From positions 353,621 to 417,620 of the IMG/VR virus record IMGVR_UViG_3300034072_000926: DNA of 64,000 nt; one strand, 5' to 3'. The position numbers and the translations under genes were made by a program. Source of the DNA: a virus. The notes below the pieces were generated by a model. It saw only the letters and a program-made list of their open reading frames with translations. It was not told where the DNA came from and searched no databases. Of the stretch, positions 29,351 through 36,664 are shown piece by piece (the stretch's first letter is position 1; each line of letters starts with the position of its first letter).

Positions 29351-29378
29351 ACACTACACCTATTTAGGTGAACGTCAA
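29351..29378 (-). promoter_or_regulatory. Promoter of the 635-aa gene, leaderless class
   Basis: -35 TTGACG, 16-bp spacer holding the palindrome CACCTAAATAGGTG, -10 TAGTGT, 6 nt to ATG. Confidence 0.7.
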
Positions 29379-30037
29379 GCGAAGAACACAAGGTCCAAGC
29401 GCGGAACCAAATCTTCCTGTCCAATTCCACGAATGAGCTGTAGAACTTTGTCCTCGACACCCTTGTATTTGGCATGGAGAACACTGACGACTTTCTCACC
29501 AGTTACAGGTGCCTCGGTGAGACGAACAATAGACGCCTCAGGAAACTCGCAGACGCCCGCTCGACATAGGCTCCATGCTGCACTAAGCAGGGCGCAAGTG
29601 TGTTCCTCATAGTTCTCATAGACGCTCTTAAGCCCTATACGACTACCGTCATCAGCAAGATAGCTGAGCACTCGCTTACCTTGTTTGCTGAACTTCTGCC
29701 AATCGAGTCTATCTTCTGGCAAGCTCGCAATAATCTGCTCAGCAACCGGCCCAAGTCGTCCCTCAAAGACAACATGATCGGGAGCAAGACCACGACGTAG
29801 GATGCAACGGATGAACTCGTTAACGTCCAGGGTATTCTGCTCGACATGCAGATCGTCAATGAGGATCGCGGCAACAACCAAGCTATCGGCGGTGCTCTCC
29901 CGATCCAGATATTCCTTCATGACAGTCAGAGATTCGTCCTGTTCATCAGAGAAGATGGAGTCAGCGTAGATGTGCGCAAACTCAACAAACATCTCCGGGC
30001 GAGGGAGGTTAGGATTATCGGGAAGATGACTGCCCAC
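29375..30037 (-). CDS. Hypothetical protein (220 aa)
   Basis: GTG start at 30037 after AGGAGATCTAA. Acidic, helical, with a Val/Ile-rich segment (DSLVVAAILIDDLHVEQ). Its 3' end overlaps the -35 of the next promoter. No family recognised. Confidence 0.85.
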   Translation of the reverse strand: MGSHLPDNPNLPRPEMFVEFAHIYADSIFSDEQDESLTVMKEYLDRESTADSLVVAAILIDDLHVEQNTLDVNEFIRCILRRGLAPDHVVFEGRLGPVAEQIIASLPEDRLDWQKFSKQGKRVLSYLADDGSRIGLKSVYENYEEHTCALLSAAWSLCRAGVCEFPEASIVRLTEAPVTGEKVVSVLHAKYKGVEDKVLQLIRGIGQEDLVPRLDLVFFA

Positions 30038-30061
30038 TTAGATCTCCTGTTTCTTGTCCTC

Positions 30062-30089
30062 TCGATAACAGGAACGGTGAACAAGTCAA
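30062..30089 (-). promoter_or_regulatory. Promoter for 29375-30037
   Basis: -35 TTGACT, extended -10 TGT-TATCGA. Confidence 0.75.
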
Positions 30090-30388
30090 CCAGTTTGTTT
30101 GGATTGGCAAAACTCACGAATAAACTGAGACCAACGAAGCTTGAACAGCATTGCATCGTCCTTCGATTTTATCCAATAAGTTCGCCAAGGCTGATGGTGC
30201 CCTATGCCCAACCAAGTCCAGCTATGGTTGAGGTTTTCGGAACCCCAGGCAACGATTTCATCATGAAGACCACGACGATCATCCTCATGCGAATATCGAT
30301 TGGATCGGATGCTATAGGTCTTAATGAATTGGATCTTAAATCCAAACCATTGTTCGGTATCAGCTTGAGGAGGGCAAGGACCAACCAT
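30086..30388 (-). CDS. DAMLFKLxW family member 3 (100 aa)
   Basis: TGATG-coupled to 30388. Ends with TYWIKSKDDAMLFKLRWSQF, matching the ends of the next two genes. Trp/His-rich middle (SWTWLGIGHHQPWRTYW). Part of a tandem triplication. Function unknown. Confidence 0.8.
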   Translation of the reverse strand: MVGPCPPQADTEQWFGFKIQFIKTYSIRSNRYSHEDDRRGLHDEIVAWGSENLNHSWTWLGIGHHQPWRTYWIKSKDDAMLFKLRWSQFIREFCQSKQTG

Positions 30389-30666
30389 CAGAAGCGAAAG
30401 TCCAGCTTGACCGTGCTATCAGACCAGGCTAGTTTGAACAACATTGCGTCTTGTTTGTCCTTGATGAACACGGGAATTGATACACCGCTTGGGACACTTC
30501 TCGCGAGTGCCCATTTGCCCTTAACATTCTCCTTGAGCCAGGTCAAGATAGCAGAGTTGTCTATCTTAACAGACATTAGCTTATTAGTGTCATAGTAATA
30601 ACCCCCTGGCATACGAAAGGTGTACCATTCCAAACAGCTCATCGTCCAGACAACAGGATTGCTCAC
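30388..30666 (-). CDS. DAMLFKLxW family member 2 (92 aa)
   Basis: GTG start at 30666 after GGGGAGGAGCCCT, overlapping the upstream stop. Contains CLEWYTFRMPGG and ends with IKDKQDAMLFKLAWSDS. Homologous to its two neighbours. Unknown. Confidence 0.8.
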   Translation of the reverse strand: MSNPVVWTMSCLEWYTFRMPGGYYYDTNKLMSVKIDNSAILTWLKENVKGKWALARSVPSGVSIPVFIKDKQDAMLFKLAWSDSTVKLDFRF

Positions 30667-30926
30667 AGGGCTCCTCCCCACGCGAGCTTGAACAGCATCG
30701 CATCTTCGTCTTCTTCAATGTAGAAGAATACCGCTGCGCTTTGGTCAGCCCTAAACGTCCATCTGCCACGAGTCATTTCGCCACACCAACGTCCGGCGTT
30801 CCCGCCATTGGGACTTACTATCCGAAAGGTGTGCCAGTCTCTAAAGCCCAAGGTGCTCTTATTGCTGACTGGTCTGTTTCGCTCGAGGAGTTGGACGATA
30901 GGTCCGATAGGGCTAGGCTGACTCAT
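30663..30926 (-). CDS. DAMLFKLxW family member 1 (87 aa)
   Basis: ATG 30926 with AGGTGA directly before it and the -10 six nt upstream. Contains RDWHTFRIVSPNGG and ends EDEDAMLFKLAWGGAL. A 56280 protein ends similarly (AAWFKLTWNDHF), perhaps distantly related. Unknown. Confidence 0.8.
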   Translation of the reverse strand: MSQPSPIGPIVQLLERNRPVSNKSTLGFRDWHTFRIVSPNGGNAGRWCGEMTRGRWTFRADQSAAVFFYIEEDEDAMLFKLAWGGAL

Positions 30927-30932
30927 TCACCT

Positions 30933-30961
30933 CGAGTAGCATAACCCTTTCCCCGTTTCAA
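30933..30961 (-). promoter_or_regulatory. Promoter for the tandem family, leaderless class
   Basis: -35 TTGAAA, 17-bp spacer, -10 TACTCG preceded by TGC, 6 nt to ATG. Confidence 0.55.
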
Positions 30962-30973
30962 AAGAAAAGCGAA

Positions 30974-31348
30974 TTACAGAGCGCCATGCTCCCATGCTTC
31001 GATTGCGGGCAGCGGCGAACCCCGACGATTGAATTCGGCCTTGTGAGCTTGCTGCTCGATCCGGGCCGCATTTTCGCGTTCCCATGCTTCGGCGGCGCGA
31101 CGGTCCTGTTCGCTGTAATAATGCGACCAGTTGCGGTATTCGATACCGTCGCGCTCACTGTTGCGCTTGAGAAGGGCAGCTTCGCGCTCCTCTTCCTCCT
31201 TGAAGGCGGCTTCATAGTTGTTCATGAAGAACACTTGAGCCTCTGGCGTGCGCGGGCAGGCCGACCGAGTGCCGTAGAGTCCCTTGGCGAGGTCGGAAAT
31301 GATGTCCTGGACTTCGTGGATGTTTTCCAGAGTGTAAACGTGCGTCAT
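30974..31348 (-). CDS. Charged coiled-coil protein (124 aa)
   Basis: ATG after GAGGAGATCGGAA. Middle section is a Glu/Arg-rich coiled coil (AAFKEEEEREAALLKRNSE; DRRAAEAWERENAARIEQQ). Unknown. Confidence 0.85.
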   Translation of the reverse strand: MTHVYTLENIHEVQDIISDLAKGLYGTRSACPRTPEAQVFFMNNYEAAFKEEEEREAALLKRNSERDGIEYRNWSHYYSEQDRRAAEAWERENAARIEQQAHKAEFNRRGSPLPAIEAWEHGAL

Positions 31349-31379
31349 TTCCGATCTCCTCGTTGCTGCCTACTCACCT

Positions 31380-31407
31380 GTTTTAGCACTCTGGAAAACA
31401 AAGTCAA
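31380..31407 (-). promoter_or_regulatory. Promoter for 30974-31348
   Basis: -35 TTGACT, extended -10 TGC-TAAAAC; the -35 is also the 3' arm of a terminator. Confidence 0.8.
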
Positions 31408-31427
31408 CCAGGTTTTTGCTGGTTGAC
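31392..31427 (-). terminator. Terminator whose arm doubles as a -35 box
   Basis: Minus strand: GTCAACCAG, 7-nt loop, CTGGTTGAC, then TTTGTTTT. The TTGAC of the right arm is the -35 of the next promoter. Confidence 0.75.
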
Positions 31428-31441
31428 GATTTTGTTGTCTG

Positions 31442-31801
31442 TTAGAGCTTTTCCTCCCAGCGTTTGATCTCAGCTTCGATGCGAGCTTTCTCGCTGTAGA
31501 GTTCCTTGAGACGATGCTGGGCAATGAGGAAGTTCTTCCGCTTGTAGAACGCATCGGCGAATTCGGTGCCGAACATATCCTCGAGGGTGTTGATACCCTG
31601 TGCATCACATTGGGCCTCGCCCAACGTCGTGTATGCGTTGAACTCGAACGCGGTCATTTGCTCGGCACGGTCGAAGACCCCGAAGAGACTCTGGACCTCA
31701 CGGACCGGAATGCTTGACAGGGTTTTGCTGTAACGCATCTCCTTGACCGTGTTCTCGTCATCAGTGAGGACGATCATGTCCATGTTGCGCGGTTCGATCA
31801 T
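31442..31801 (-). CDS. Hypothetical protein (119 aa)
   Basis: ATG 31801 after AAGGAGAAAAGCAA. Acidic N-terminus and a C-terminal coiled coil (RLKELYSEKARIEAEIKRW). Third gene of the 32642-31442 unit. Unknown. Confidence 0.8.
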   Translation of the reverse strand: MIEPRNMDMIVLTDDENTVKEMRYSKTLSSIPVREVQSLFGVFDRAEQMTAFEFNAYTTLGEAQCDAQGINTLEDMFGTEFADAFYKRKNFLIAQHRLKELYSEKARIEAEIKRWEEKL

Positions 31802-31814
31802 TTGCTTTTCTCCT

Positions 31815-32258
31815 TCAGCGGCGAGGGGTGCGGATACCGGTGAAATAACCAGTGGAAACCTTGCAATTCTGGTAGGGTTGCGATGGACGATGGTATCCGA
31901 GGTCAGTTGCCTCACGCGCATCATAGTAGGACCGGCGCTCTGACCACCCTTCACGGGCTTCCGCGATTGCATCGACCTTACTGGCGAGACGTCTCGATTC
32001 TCCATTGGTCAGTCGACCATCCCTCATTGCAAAGCTGACCTCGCGGCGGAGAATTTTGCAGTTCTCCATGATGAACGCAACGTCTTCGTAATCGCGCGGC
32101 GGCGCTTCCTCGTCGGATGGTCCGCGAGTCATTGCCCATTCTGCAGCTTTGTTTCGTTGTTCCTTCGAACCGAATGAATGTGCCCGATTGGTGTTTCCTC
32201 CTCCACAAGCCACAAGGCCGACCGAGAGGGCCATAGCGAGGATAATGTGATTCTTCAT
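31815..32258 (-). CDS. Lipoprotein (147 aa)
   Basis: ATG after AAGGAGATCGATCA. Signal peptide with lipobox LVAC (Cys18) followed by GGG, so lipid-modified. The mature part is basic and helical with two further cysteines (ENCKILRR; YQNCKVS). Could be an exclusion-type or lysis lipoprotein; no family recognised. Confidence 0.85.
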   Translation of the reverse strand: MKNHIILAMALSVGLVACGGGNTNRAHSFGSKEQRNKAAEWAMTRGPSDEEAPPRDYEDVAFIMENCKILRREVSFAMRDGRLTNGESRRLASKVDAIAEAREGWSERRSYYDAREATDLGYHRPSQPYQNCKVSTGYFTGIRTPRR

Positions 32259-32270
32259 TGATCGATCTCC

Positions 32271-32642
32271 TTAGGCCGCGAGGACCATCTTAACATCAAA
32301 ATCCAAGGGTGCCCGATTGCTGTCAGTCATGCGCTCGTTGACGATGAAACCGGGGCTGCAGGGGCACGACGAGCAACCCGCATAGGTCGAGAAGCGCAGC
32401 TTGCCCTTAAACTCCGGGAAAGCGTCCTCGATCATCTTGCGCGCTGCATTGATCTGCTGGCGGAAAGAGAGTTCGCCGAACACGCTCTGGTCGATGTTGA
32501 TGTAGAGGCGCGATGCCTTGTCCCAGTCGCGCATCGTATAGCGGCGATCATATGCGGTCTTGCTGGTCGACCAGTGTCGACGGGCGCGCTGCGAGAGAGT
32601 TGCGTTGAACGTTCCGAACTTCGTTTCGCAAACCTGGCACAT
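32271..32642 (-). CDS. Cysteine-containing hypothetical protein (123 aa)
   Basis: ATG 32642 after AGGAGATCGAGT. N-terminal CQVCET and central YAGCSSCPCSPGF give six cysteines, suggesting a zinc or iron-sulfur site. Basic elsewhere (RARRHWSTSKTAYDRRY). Leads the unit with the lipoprotein. Confidence 0.8.
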   Translation of the reverse strand: MCQVCETKFGTFNATLSQRARRHWSTSKTAYDRRYTMRDWDKASRLYINIDQSVFGELSFRQQINAARKMIEDAFPEFKGKLRFSTYAGCSSCPCSPGFIVNERMTDSNRAPLDFDVKMVLAA

Positions 32643-32674
32643 ACTCGATCTCCTTTGCTGCATTTCGTGTCACC

Positions 32675-32702
32675 ACTTTAGCAGAACAGGAGATCAAGTC
32701 AA
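32675..32702 (-). promoter_or_regulatory. Promoter for 31442-32642
   Basis: -35 TTGACT, extended -10 TGC-TAAAGT; AGGAGATC/GATCTCCT arms. Confidence 0.8.
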
Positions 32703-32709
32703 CCACTTT

Positions 32710-34419
32710 TTATGCGCTTGCAGTCTCCAGGAGGTAATTCAAATACTTTTGGCAAAAGTCCTCAACTGTATCATCGGGGTGCCATCCCAAGGAATAAGAA
32801 AAGTTTGCGAAGCCGATGTTGCAGTCTCTGATCTTAATACCAGTGTTCTTGAAGAACGTGATATTTGCCTGCCAGATAATCCGACTTAGTTCCATCTCAA
32901 TATTGGCCGGAACTTTTGCACGAGTTTGCAAGTTGACAAAGGGAAGGATGTAGGGAACCCGTCCCCTCGTTTTATCGGGAAGGATTACTGAAAGCCCGCC
33001 ATGTTTCGAACCGACAATGAAGTCTCTCAGGTCGACCACATCGTAATATTCAGTGCCCGCATAGTCGGCGAAGTCGCTGAGGATAACCTGTCCCTTAATC
33101 TTCACACTAGGTGGGAGATTGTTGCGGACTGCATTGATCGTTTCGCCCGTCACGGTATCGTCCTCGACCAACAGATATTCACCCTCAGGGATCTTATCAA
33201 ACTGGTCTGCGAGTTCCTCTGCCCCAGGACGCGCTGCACGATAGAGGGGCTTGTATTGGGGGCCGTAGGGCGTGAAATAGCGGGTCGAATCAATCCGATA
33301 AGTGCCTGAGAAGAAGGGATCCAATGAGATTGTCTTCTGATCGCCGATGACCTTTTTGGCCTCGCTAATCTGTTTCGTAACGTCCAGGAGGTGGACTTTG
33401 TTCTTCATGCCCGAGAGCTTGAATAGTTGGGCAAATCCAAGGCGAATCGCATTTTGGAGAGCGAGGCGACGACGATCAAGAACCTCTTTGCTCTCGAAAT
33501 ACCGCTCCCAATGACCGACAGTCATGTCCTCTTCGTTACGGATCAAGTAGGGGAGTTCGCCCGTATCGGTCTTTCCGATGCCCTCGAAGTATTCGCGCAC
33601 CTTCGGATCTAGGTGATCCAAGTTGCCTTCTCGAACAGCTTTGCTCGAAATATTCGAGCGCTCGACCATGACGGTATGACCTGGGAGAGCTGCACTGAAG
33701 CCAGCATTGTCGCTGCCATGCACGTAGAATATTTGAACGGGGCCACTGTATTGTTTCAAGAAGCGACGATAAATGTCCGTGAAGTTGATCTCCGCAGGCA
33801 TGTAGCGAGCAGCCCAAGGATCGCAAGATAACCAATCACTGTCCTGGACTGCCAGTTCGACCATCGCACACCGATCCGCTGCACTGATTGCAGCCGTGCC
33901 GTTATACTTCTTGCTCACATAACTATCATGTCCGGGGCAGAAATAACCAGCTACGACGGAGAAACCTTTATCTTCCAATTGTTTGCGAGCGTTTTCCATC
34001 ATTGCAATGTGGCCGTTATGGATAGGGGCCATCCCGCCAGTTGTGAACAAGACTGCAACATTGCGGGTATTGTGATCAATCTCATTGTAATTGGAAACAA
34101 GCTTATGATCTGACACACATGAGAAATCAGTGTCAAAGAGGAGATAGTCCTCTACCAGTTTCTCGAGCCCGTCATCGAAGAAGCCAGCATCGTAGAGCGC
34201 TTCGGTTGTCCGGGTTTTATTGTAGAGTGCATTGTAATAGGGATCAGAGAGAGCCTTCCACGCATAGCGGACGTCTGCGGAGAAATCCTCAGATTTACGA
34301 CGATGATTGCCGTGCATACCGCAGGTCACAAAATCTGAACCCCGAGGGACTTCTAGGATGTCGTAGAGGTCACCTTCGGGACGGTGCATCTCAATGCCAC
34401 ATGCGTAGGTGTCGACCAT
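32710..34419 (-). CDS. J-like / NMN-NaMN adenylyltransferase / phosphoribosyltransferase fusion (569 aa)
   Basis: Residues about 17-80 resemble a J domain (DLYDILEVP; WKALSDPYYNALYNK) but lack HPD. Residues 122-290 are a nucleotidyltransferase of the NadD/NMNAT type: GGMAPIHNGH (128-137) and the ISSKAVREG motif near 280. The C-terminal part has the type I phosphoribosyltransferase PRPP loop LLVEDDTVTGET near 415. Predicted to adenylylate NMN or NaMN and to use PRPP, so a NAD-synthesis enzyme. Start ATG after AAGGGATCCACA. NAD synthetase lies at 46.4 kb. Confidence 0.8.
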   Translation of the reverse strand: MVDTYACGIEMHRPEGDLYDILEVPRGSDFVTCGMHGNHRRKSEDFSADVRYAWKALSDPYYNALYNKTRTTEALYDAGFFDDGLEKLVEDYLLFDTDFSCVSDHKLVSNYNEIDHNTRNVAVLFTTGGMAPIHNGHIAMMENARKQLEDKGFSVVAGYFCPGHDSYVSKKYNGTAAISAADRCAMVELAVQDSDWLSCDPWAARYMPAEINFTDIYRRFLKQYSGPVQIFYVHGSDNAGFSAALPGHTVMVERSNISSKAVREGNLDHLDPKVREYFEGIGKTDTGELPYLIRNEEDMTVGHWERYFESKEVLDRRRLALQNAIRLGFAQLFKLSGMKNKVHLLDVTKQISEAKKVIGDQKTISLDPFFSGTYRIDSTRYFTPYGPQYKPLYRAARPGAEELADQFDKIPEGEYLLVEDDTVTGETINAVRNNLPPSVKIKGQVILSDFADYAGTEYYDVVDLRDFIVGSKHGGLSVILPDKTRGRVPYILPFVNLQTRAKVPANIEMELSRIIWQANITFFKNTGIKIRDCNIGFANFSYSLGWHPDDTVEDFCQKYLNYLLETASA

Positions 34420-34429
34420 TGTGGATCCC

Positions 34430-34600
34430 TTACTTGGCGGCTTTTGCGGCTTCAGCTTTCCAGCCGGCGATCCATTTCACGCCGCCTGCAGATTCCCCAT
34501 AGGGATTCGCATCCACATCCAGACCAGCGCGGAAAGCCTTACGACCTTCTTCGGTCGAGGGACAAAAATTGATGGGCAATTCCCAGATGGGCTTCGGCAT
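34430..34600 (-). CDS. Ribosome modulation factor-like protein (56 aa)
   Basis: ATG 34600 after AGGAGATTAGTT. The pattern AFRAGLDVDANPYGE followed by VKWIAGWKAEAA resembles RMF (G-x2-AG..., PY, W-x2-GW). RMF dimerises 70S ribosomes into inactive 100S particles in gammaproteobacteria. A phage copy might idle or tag ribosomes. Shortness limits certainty. Shares a unit with the NAD fusion protein. Confidence 0.55.
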   Translation of the reverse strand: MPKPIWELPINFCPSTEEGRKAFRAGLDVDANPYGESAGGVKWIAGWKAEAAKAAK

Positions 34601-34626
34601 AACTAATCTCCTGTTGTCTTATCACC

Positions 34627-34654
34627 ACTTTACAGGAAATAGGTTAGTTGTCAA
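34627..34654 (-). promoter_or_regulatory. Promoter for 32710-34600
   Basis: -35 TTGACA, 16-bp spacer, -10 TAAAGT directly preceded by TG. Confidence 0.7.
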
Positions 34655-34826
34655 GCTCTTCGCCGCACTCTTTCTGGCACTTGCATTCACACGCCTCGGA
34701 GATCGTAGGCGCGAGCAATAATCCAACAAAGAGGAACCAGCCCCAGCCGCCCGACCCGTTATAGGCCAGGACAGTGGCTGCTAGGATGCAGAATGTGATG
34801 GGCAAGAATGCAAGGAAACGTGTCAT
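34644..34826 (-). CDS. Membrane protein with Cys-rich tail (60 aa)
   Basis: ATG 34826 after AAAGAGGTT. Two hydrophobic segments (FLAFLPITFCILAATVLAY; WFLFVGLLLAPTI) and a tail ACECKCQKECGEELDN with four cysteines. The start codon and ribosome site lie inside a perfect 13-bp inverted repeat. Function unknown. Confidence 0.75.
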   Translation of the reverse strand: MTRFLAFLPITFCILAATVLAYNGSGGWGWFLFVGLLLAPTISEACECKCQKECGEELDN

Positions 34827-34853
34827 AACCTCTTTGTAGCAGGTTATGACACG
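34819..34853 (-). repeat. Perfect 13-bp inverted repeat over start codon and promoter
   Basis: 34819-34831 and 34841-34853 pair exactly (AGGTTATGACACG and its complement). One arm holds Shine-Dalgarno plus ATG, the other lies upstream of the -10. Confidence 0.9.
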
Positions 34854-34862
34854 CCTTGTCAG
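34833..34862 (-). promoter_or_regulatory. Promoter for 34644-34826
   Basis: -35 CTGACA, 18-bp spacer, -10 TACAAA preceded by TGC; only a 6-nt stretch to ATG. Confidence 0.55.
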
Positions 34863-35104
34863 TAATCTTTCAGCGCCTTCATCATCAGCTCATAGACGCG
34901 AGCCTGCGGCGAATCGGGATAGGCCAGGTTGACTGCCATCCCGCACCGGCCGGTCGTATGACACAGGGCCGACCACATTGCGGTGTGAAGCATCTGCTGC
35001 CCAACACTCTGATCCTCAGCCGACGGCGAGAATGCTTCTCCGCCGCGATTCAGCCGGGCATAGAGGTTGGTCAGTTCCTCACGCTCTTCCTTTGTCAGGC
35101 TCAT
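34859..35104 (-). CDS. Hypothetical protein (81 aa)
   Basis: ATGA-coupled after AGGGGATGAAAA. Helical (MSLTKEEREELTNLYARLN; ARVYELMMKALKDY) with two cysteines. Last gene of a four-gene unit. Unknown. Confidence 0.8.
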   Translation of the reverse strand: MSLTKEEREELTNLYARLNRGGEAFSPSAEDQSVGQQMLHTAMWSALCHTTGRCGMAVNLAYPDSPQARVYELMMKALKDY

Positions 35105-35415
35105 TTTTCATCCCCTGGAATCTTGAAGCAGAGTTGACTCTGAACCCCGTCCTTTTCCCGCATACGAGGCACGACCGAGACATTGTTGCCGTAATACTTG
35201 GTCATGAGGTATTGACAGCCGGTCGTAACGTCACGGAAAGTCGTGACGGAGATCACGCCTGGATCGATTTCGTTGAAAGCAATGACATGCACGGCTTTCG
35301 GCCACTTCGAATAGCCTTCAGCCGTCGAAGCCACCGACTGTTGGGTTTCTCGAATCGGAGCACCACAACCGGCCAGCAGCGCGATTCCCATAAGGGTGAC
35401 GATTGAACGCTTCAT
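35101..35415 (-). CDS. Lipoprotein (104 aa)
   Basis: ATG 35415 after GGAGGAAATT. Signal peptide with lipobox LLAGC (Cys17). Mature part is beta-rich with two cysteines (TTGCQYLMTKYYG; SQLCFKIPG), probably a disulfide. Periplasmic or surface lipoprotein of unknown role. Confidence 0.85.
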   Translation of the reverse strand: MKRSIVTLMGIALLAGCGAPIRETQQSVASTAEGYSKWPKAVHVIAFNEIDPGVISVTTFRDVTTGCQYLMTKYYGNNVSVVPRMREKDGVQSQLCFKIPGDEK

Positions 35416-35615
35416 AATTTCCTCCACACTGTCTCACCTTTGCGTGTGAGCTCAAAGTTCATTCCGGGTTTATCGCTCGAGGTGGACCAATGGATCAGTC
35501 CTGCGTCAAATAACCGGTCCACCCTTCGAGCAAACACTGGACCCCAGCGGCGAACATAGAATCCTGTCCGAGGCTTAATGCGCCGGAAGAATTCCATATC
35601 CTTACTGCTGATCAT
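35412..35615 (-). CDS. Winged-helix-like protein (67 aa)
   Basis: ATG 35615, TGATG-coupled. VFARRVDRLFDAGLIHW is a recognition-helix pattern and NFELTRKGETVW the wing. Small DNA-binding protein likely. Compare 17625-17876. Confidence 0.7.
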   Translation of the reverse strand: MISSKDMEFFRRIKPRTGFYVRRWGPVFARRVDRLFDAGLIHWSTSSDKPGMNFELTRKGETVWRKL

Positions 35616-35890
35616 CACAGGATCTTCGTGCCGTCGGCGTAGGTCCAAAGCGAACCCAGCTTTTCCTTCATCTCCATGATCCGCAAGGACTGTTCGTTCG
35701 AGAAACCCTTGCCCCGCACATCATAGAGGTTCTCGCCGTCGAGCAGGTCGCAGAATGCGTTGATGAGTTCCTGAACCGAAATGTCAGTGCCACCGGCAGC
35801 GGTCAGGATTTCGGCCCGGTTCGCCATGCTGTCGGCGATCTTGATATCGAGGCCGTAGGTTTCGTTCCGGGCGTCCAAATAGTTGCTCAT
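35615..35890 (-). CDS. Hypothetical protein (91 aa)
   Basis: ATG after GGAGATCGAAAG. Helical and acidic (AEILTAAGGTDISVQELI). Leads the four-gene unit 34859-35890. Unknown. Confidence 0.85.
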   Translation of the reverse strand: MSNYLDARNETYGLDIKIADSMANRAEILTAAGGTDISVQELINAFCDLLDGENLYDVRGKGFSNEQSLRIMEMKEKLGSLWTYADGTKIL

Positions 35891-35921
35891 CTTTCGATCT
35901 CCTTTGTTCGCCTATGTCACA

Positions 35922-35949
35922 CTGATAGCATGAATAGGTGAACAATCAA
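35922..35949 (-). promoter_or_regulatory. Promoter for 34859-35890
   Basis: -35 TTGATT, extended -10 TGC-TATCAG; arms GTTCGCCTAT/ATAGGTGAAC (one mismatch). Confidence 0.8.
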
Positions 35950-35956
35950 GTCCTTT

Positions 35957-36397
35957 TTAACCTAATTCGACGATCAGTGCGAATCTTTCCCGTCCCTCAG
36001 GAAACTCAGCGAGAACCATAGGCGCCCACCAGTCCTCAGTATCGCTGAAGCTGTATTTCTGCGATGCCGAAGTATCGACGTCCTTGCTCTCAGGGTTCCG
36101 GAGACGCTCTTTGAGAACACGCTCGAGAAGTGTGTCCACATACCCGATCGCAAAGTCGTCGATCTTGTCGAGGTGCTCAATGTCGAAGATGGCTGAATAG
36201 CTGCGACTGTGGAGAACATGCCCCCATCCATCGTCGTCATTGTCGCGAATCTCGAGACTTTCTGAGACGTCGAGGATTGGATAGCAGCCGAACACTTCAA
36301 GGAACTTGGCCTTGATCGCTGCACCGATATTCTCCTCAATGTCCTCGAACATTGGCTTCTCGCCGAAGTGATGGCCGCCGTGTCGATCACGCCACAT
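35957..36397 (-). CDS. Hypothetical protein (146 aa)
   Basis: Start at ATG 36397 after AAGGGCAAACTCG, overlapping the previous gene by 11 nt. Acidic alpha/beta protein (IFDIEHLDKIDDFAIGYVD; APMVLAEFPEGRERFALIV). Unknown. Confidence 0.8.
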   Translation of the reverse strand: MWRDRHGGHHFGEKPMFEDIEENIGAAIKAKFLEVFGCYPILDVSESLEIRDNDDDGWGHVLHSRSYSAIFDIEHLDKIDDFAIGYVDTLLERVLKERLRNPESKDVDTSASQKYSFSDTEDWWAPMVLAEFPEGRERFALIVELG

Positions 36398-36587
36398 CGA
36401 GTTTGCCCTTATACCAGGACCAGATTGCAGGGTCGATTTCGTTCATAGTTCCCATGAACTTGCGGACAGCCTGTTTGGCTTCGACTTCGGGAACCAGTCC
36501 GTCATTGCCCATTGCTGCTGCATAGGCACGACTGTAGACATCGGCGATCATCTTCTGCACTTCGATCTTCGTTTCAAAGGAACCCAT
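36387..36587 (-). CDS. Hypothetical protein (66 aa)
   Basis: ATG after AGGAGATCGAAC. Helical (VQKMIADVYSRAYAAAMG). Co-transcribed with 35957. Unknown. Confidence 0.8.
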   Translation of the reverse strand: MGSFETKIEVQKMIADVYSRAYAAAMGNDGLVPEVEAKQAVRKFMGTMNEIDPAIWSWYKGKLDVA

Positions 36588-36614
36588 GTTCGATCTCCTG
36601 TTTCTGTTATCTAC

Positions 36615-36642
36615 GGTTTAGCAGATATGGGAATGGAGTCAA
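36615..36642 (-). promoter_or_regulatory. Promoter for 35957-36587
   Basis: -35 TTGACT, extended -10 TGC-TAAACC. Confidence 0.75.
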
Positions 36643-36664
36643 CCATTTAGGTGACTCCAAATCC

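Noticed and set aside
32710-32950. Separate gene for the C-terminus of the fusion protein
   Set aside because: The frame is continuous from 34419 with no internal ribosome site.
34180-34380. Functional J domain
   Set aside because: The HPD tripeptide needed to stimulate DnaK is absent; only the helical pattern resembles a J domain.
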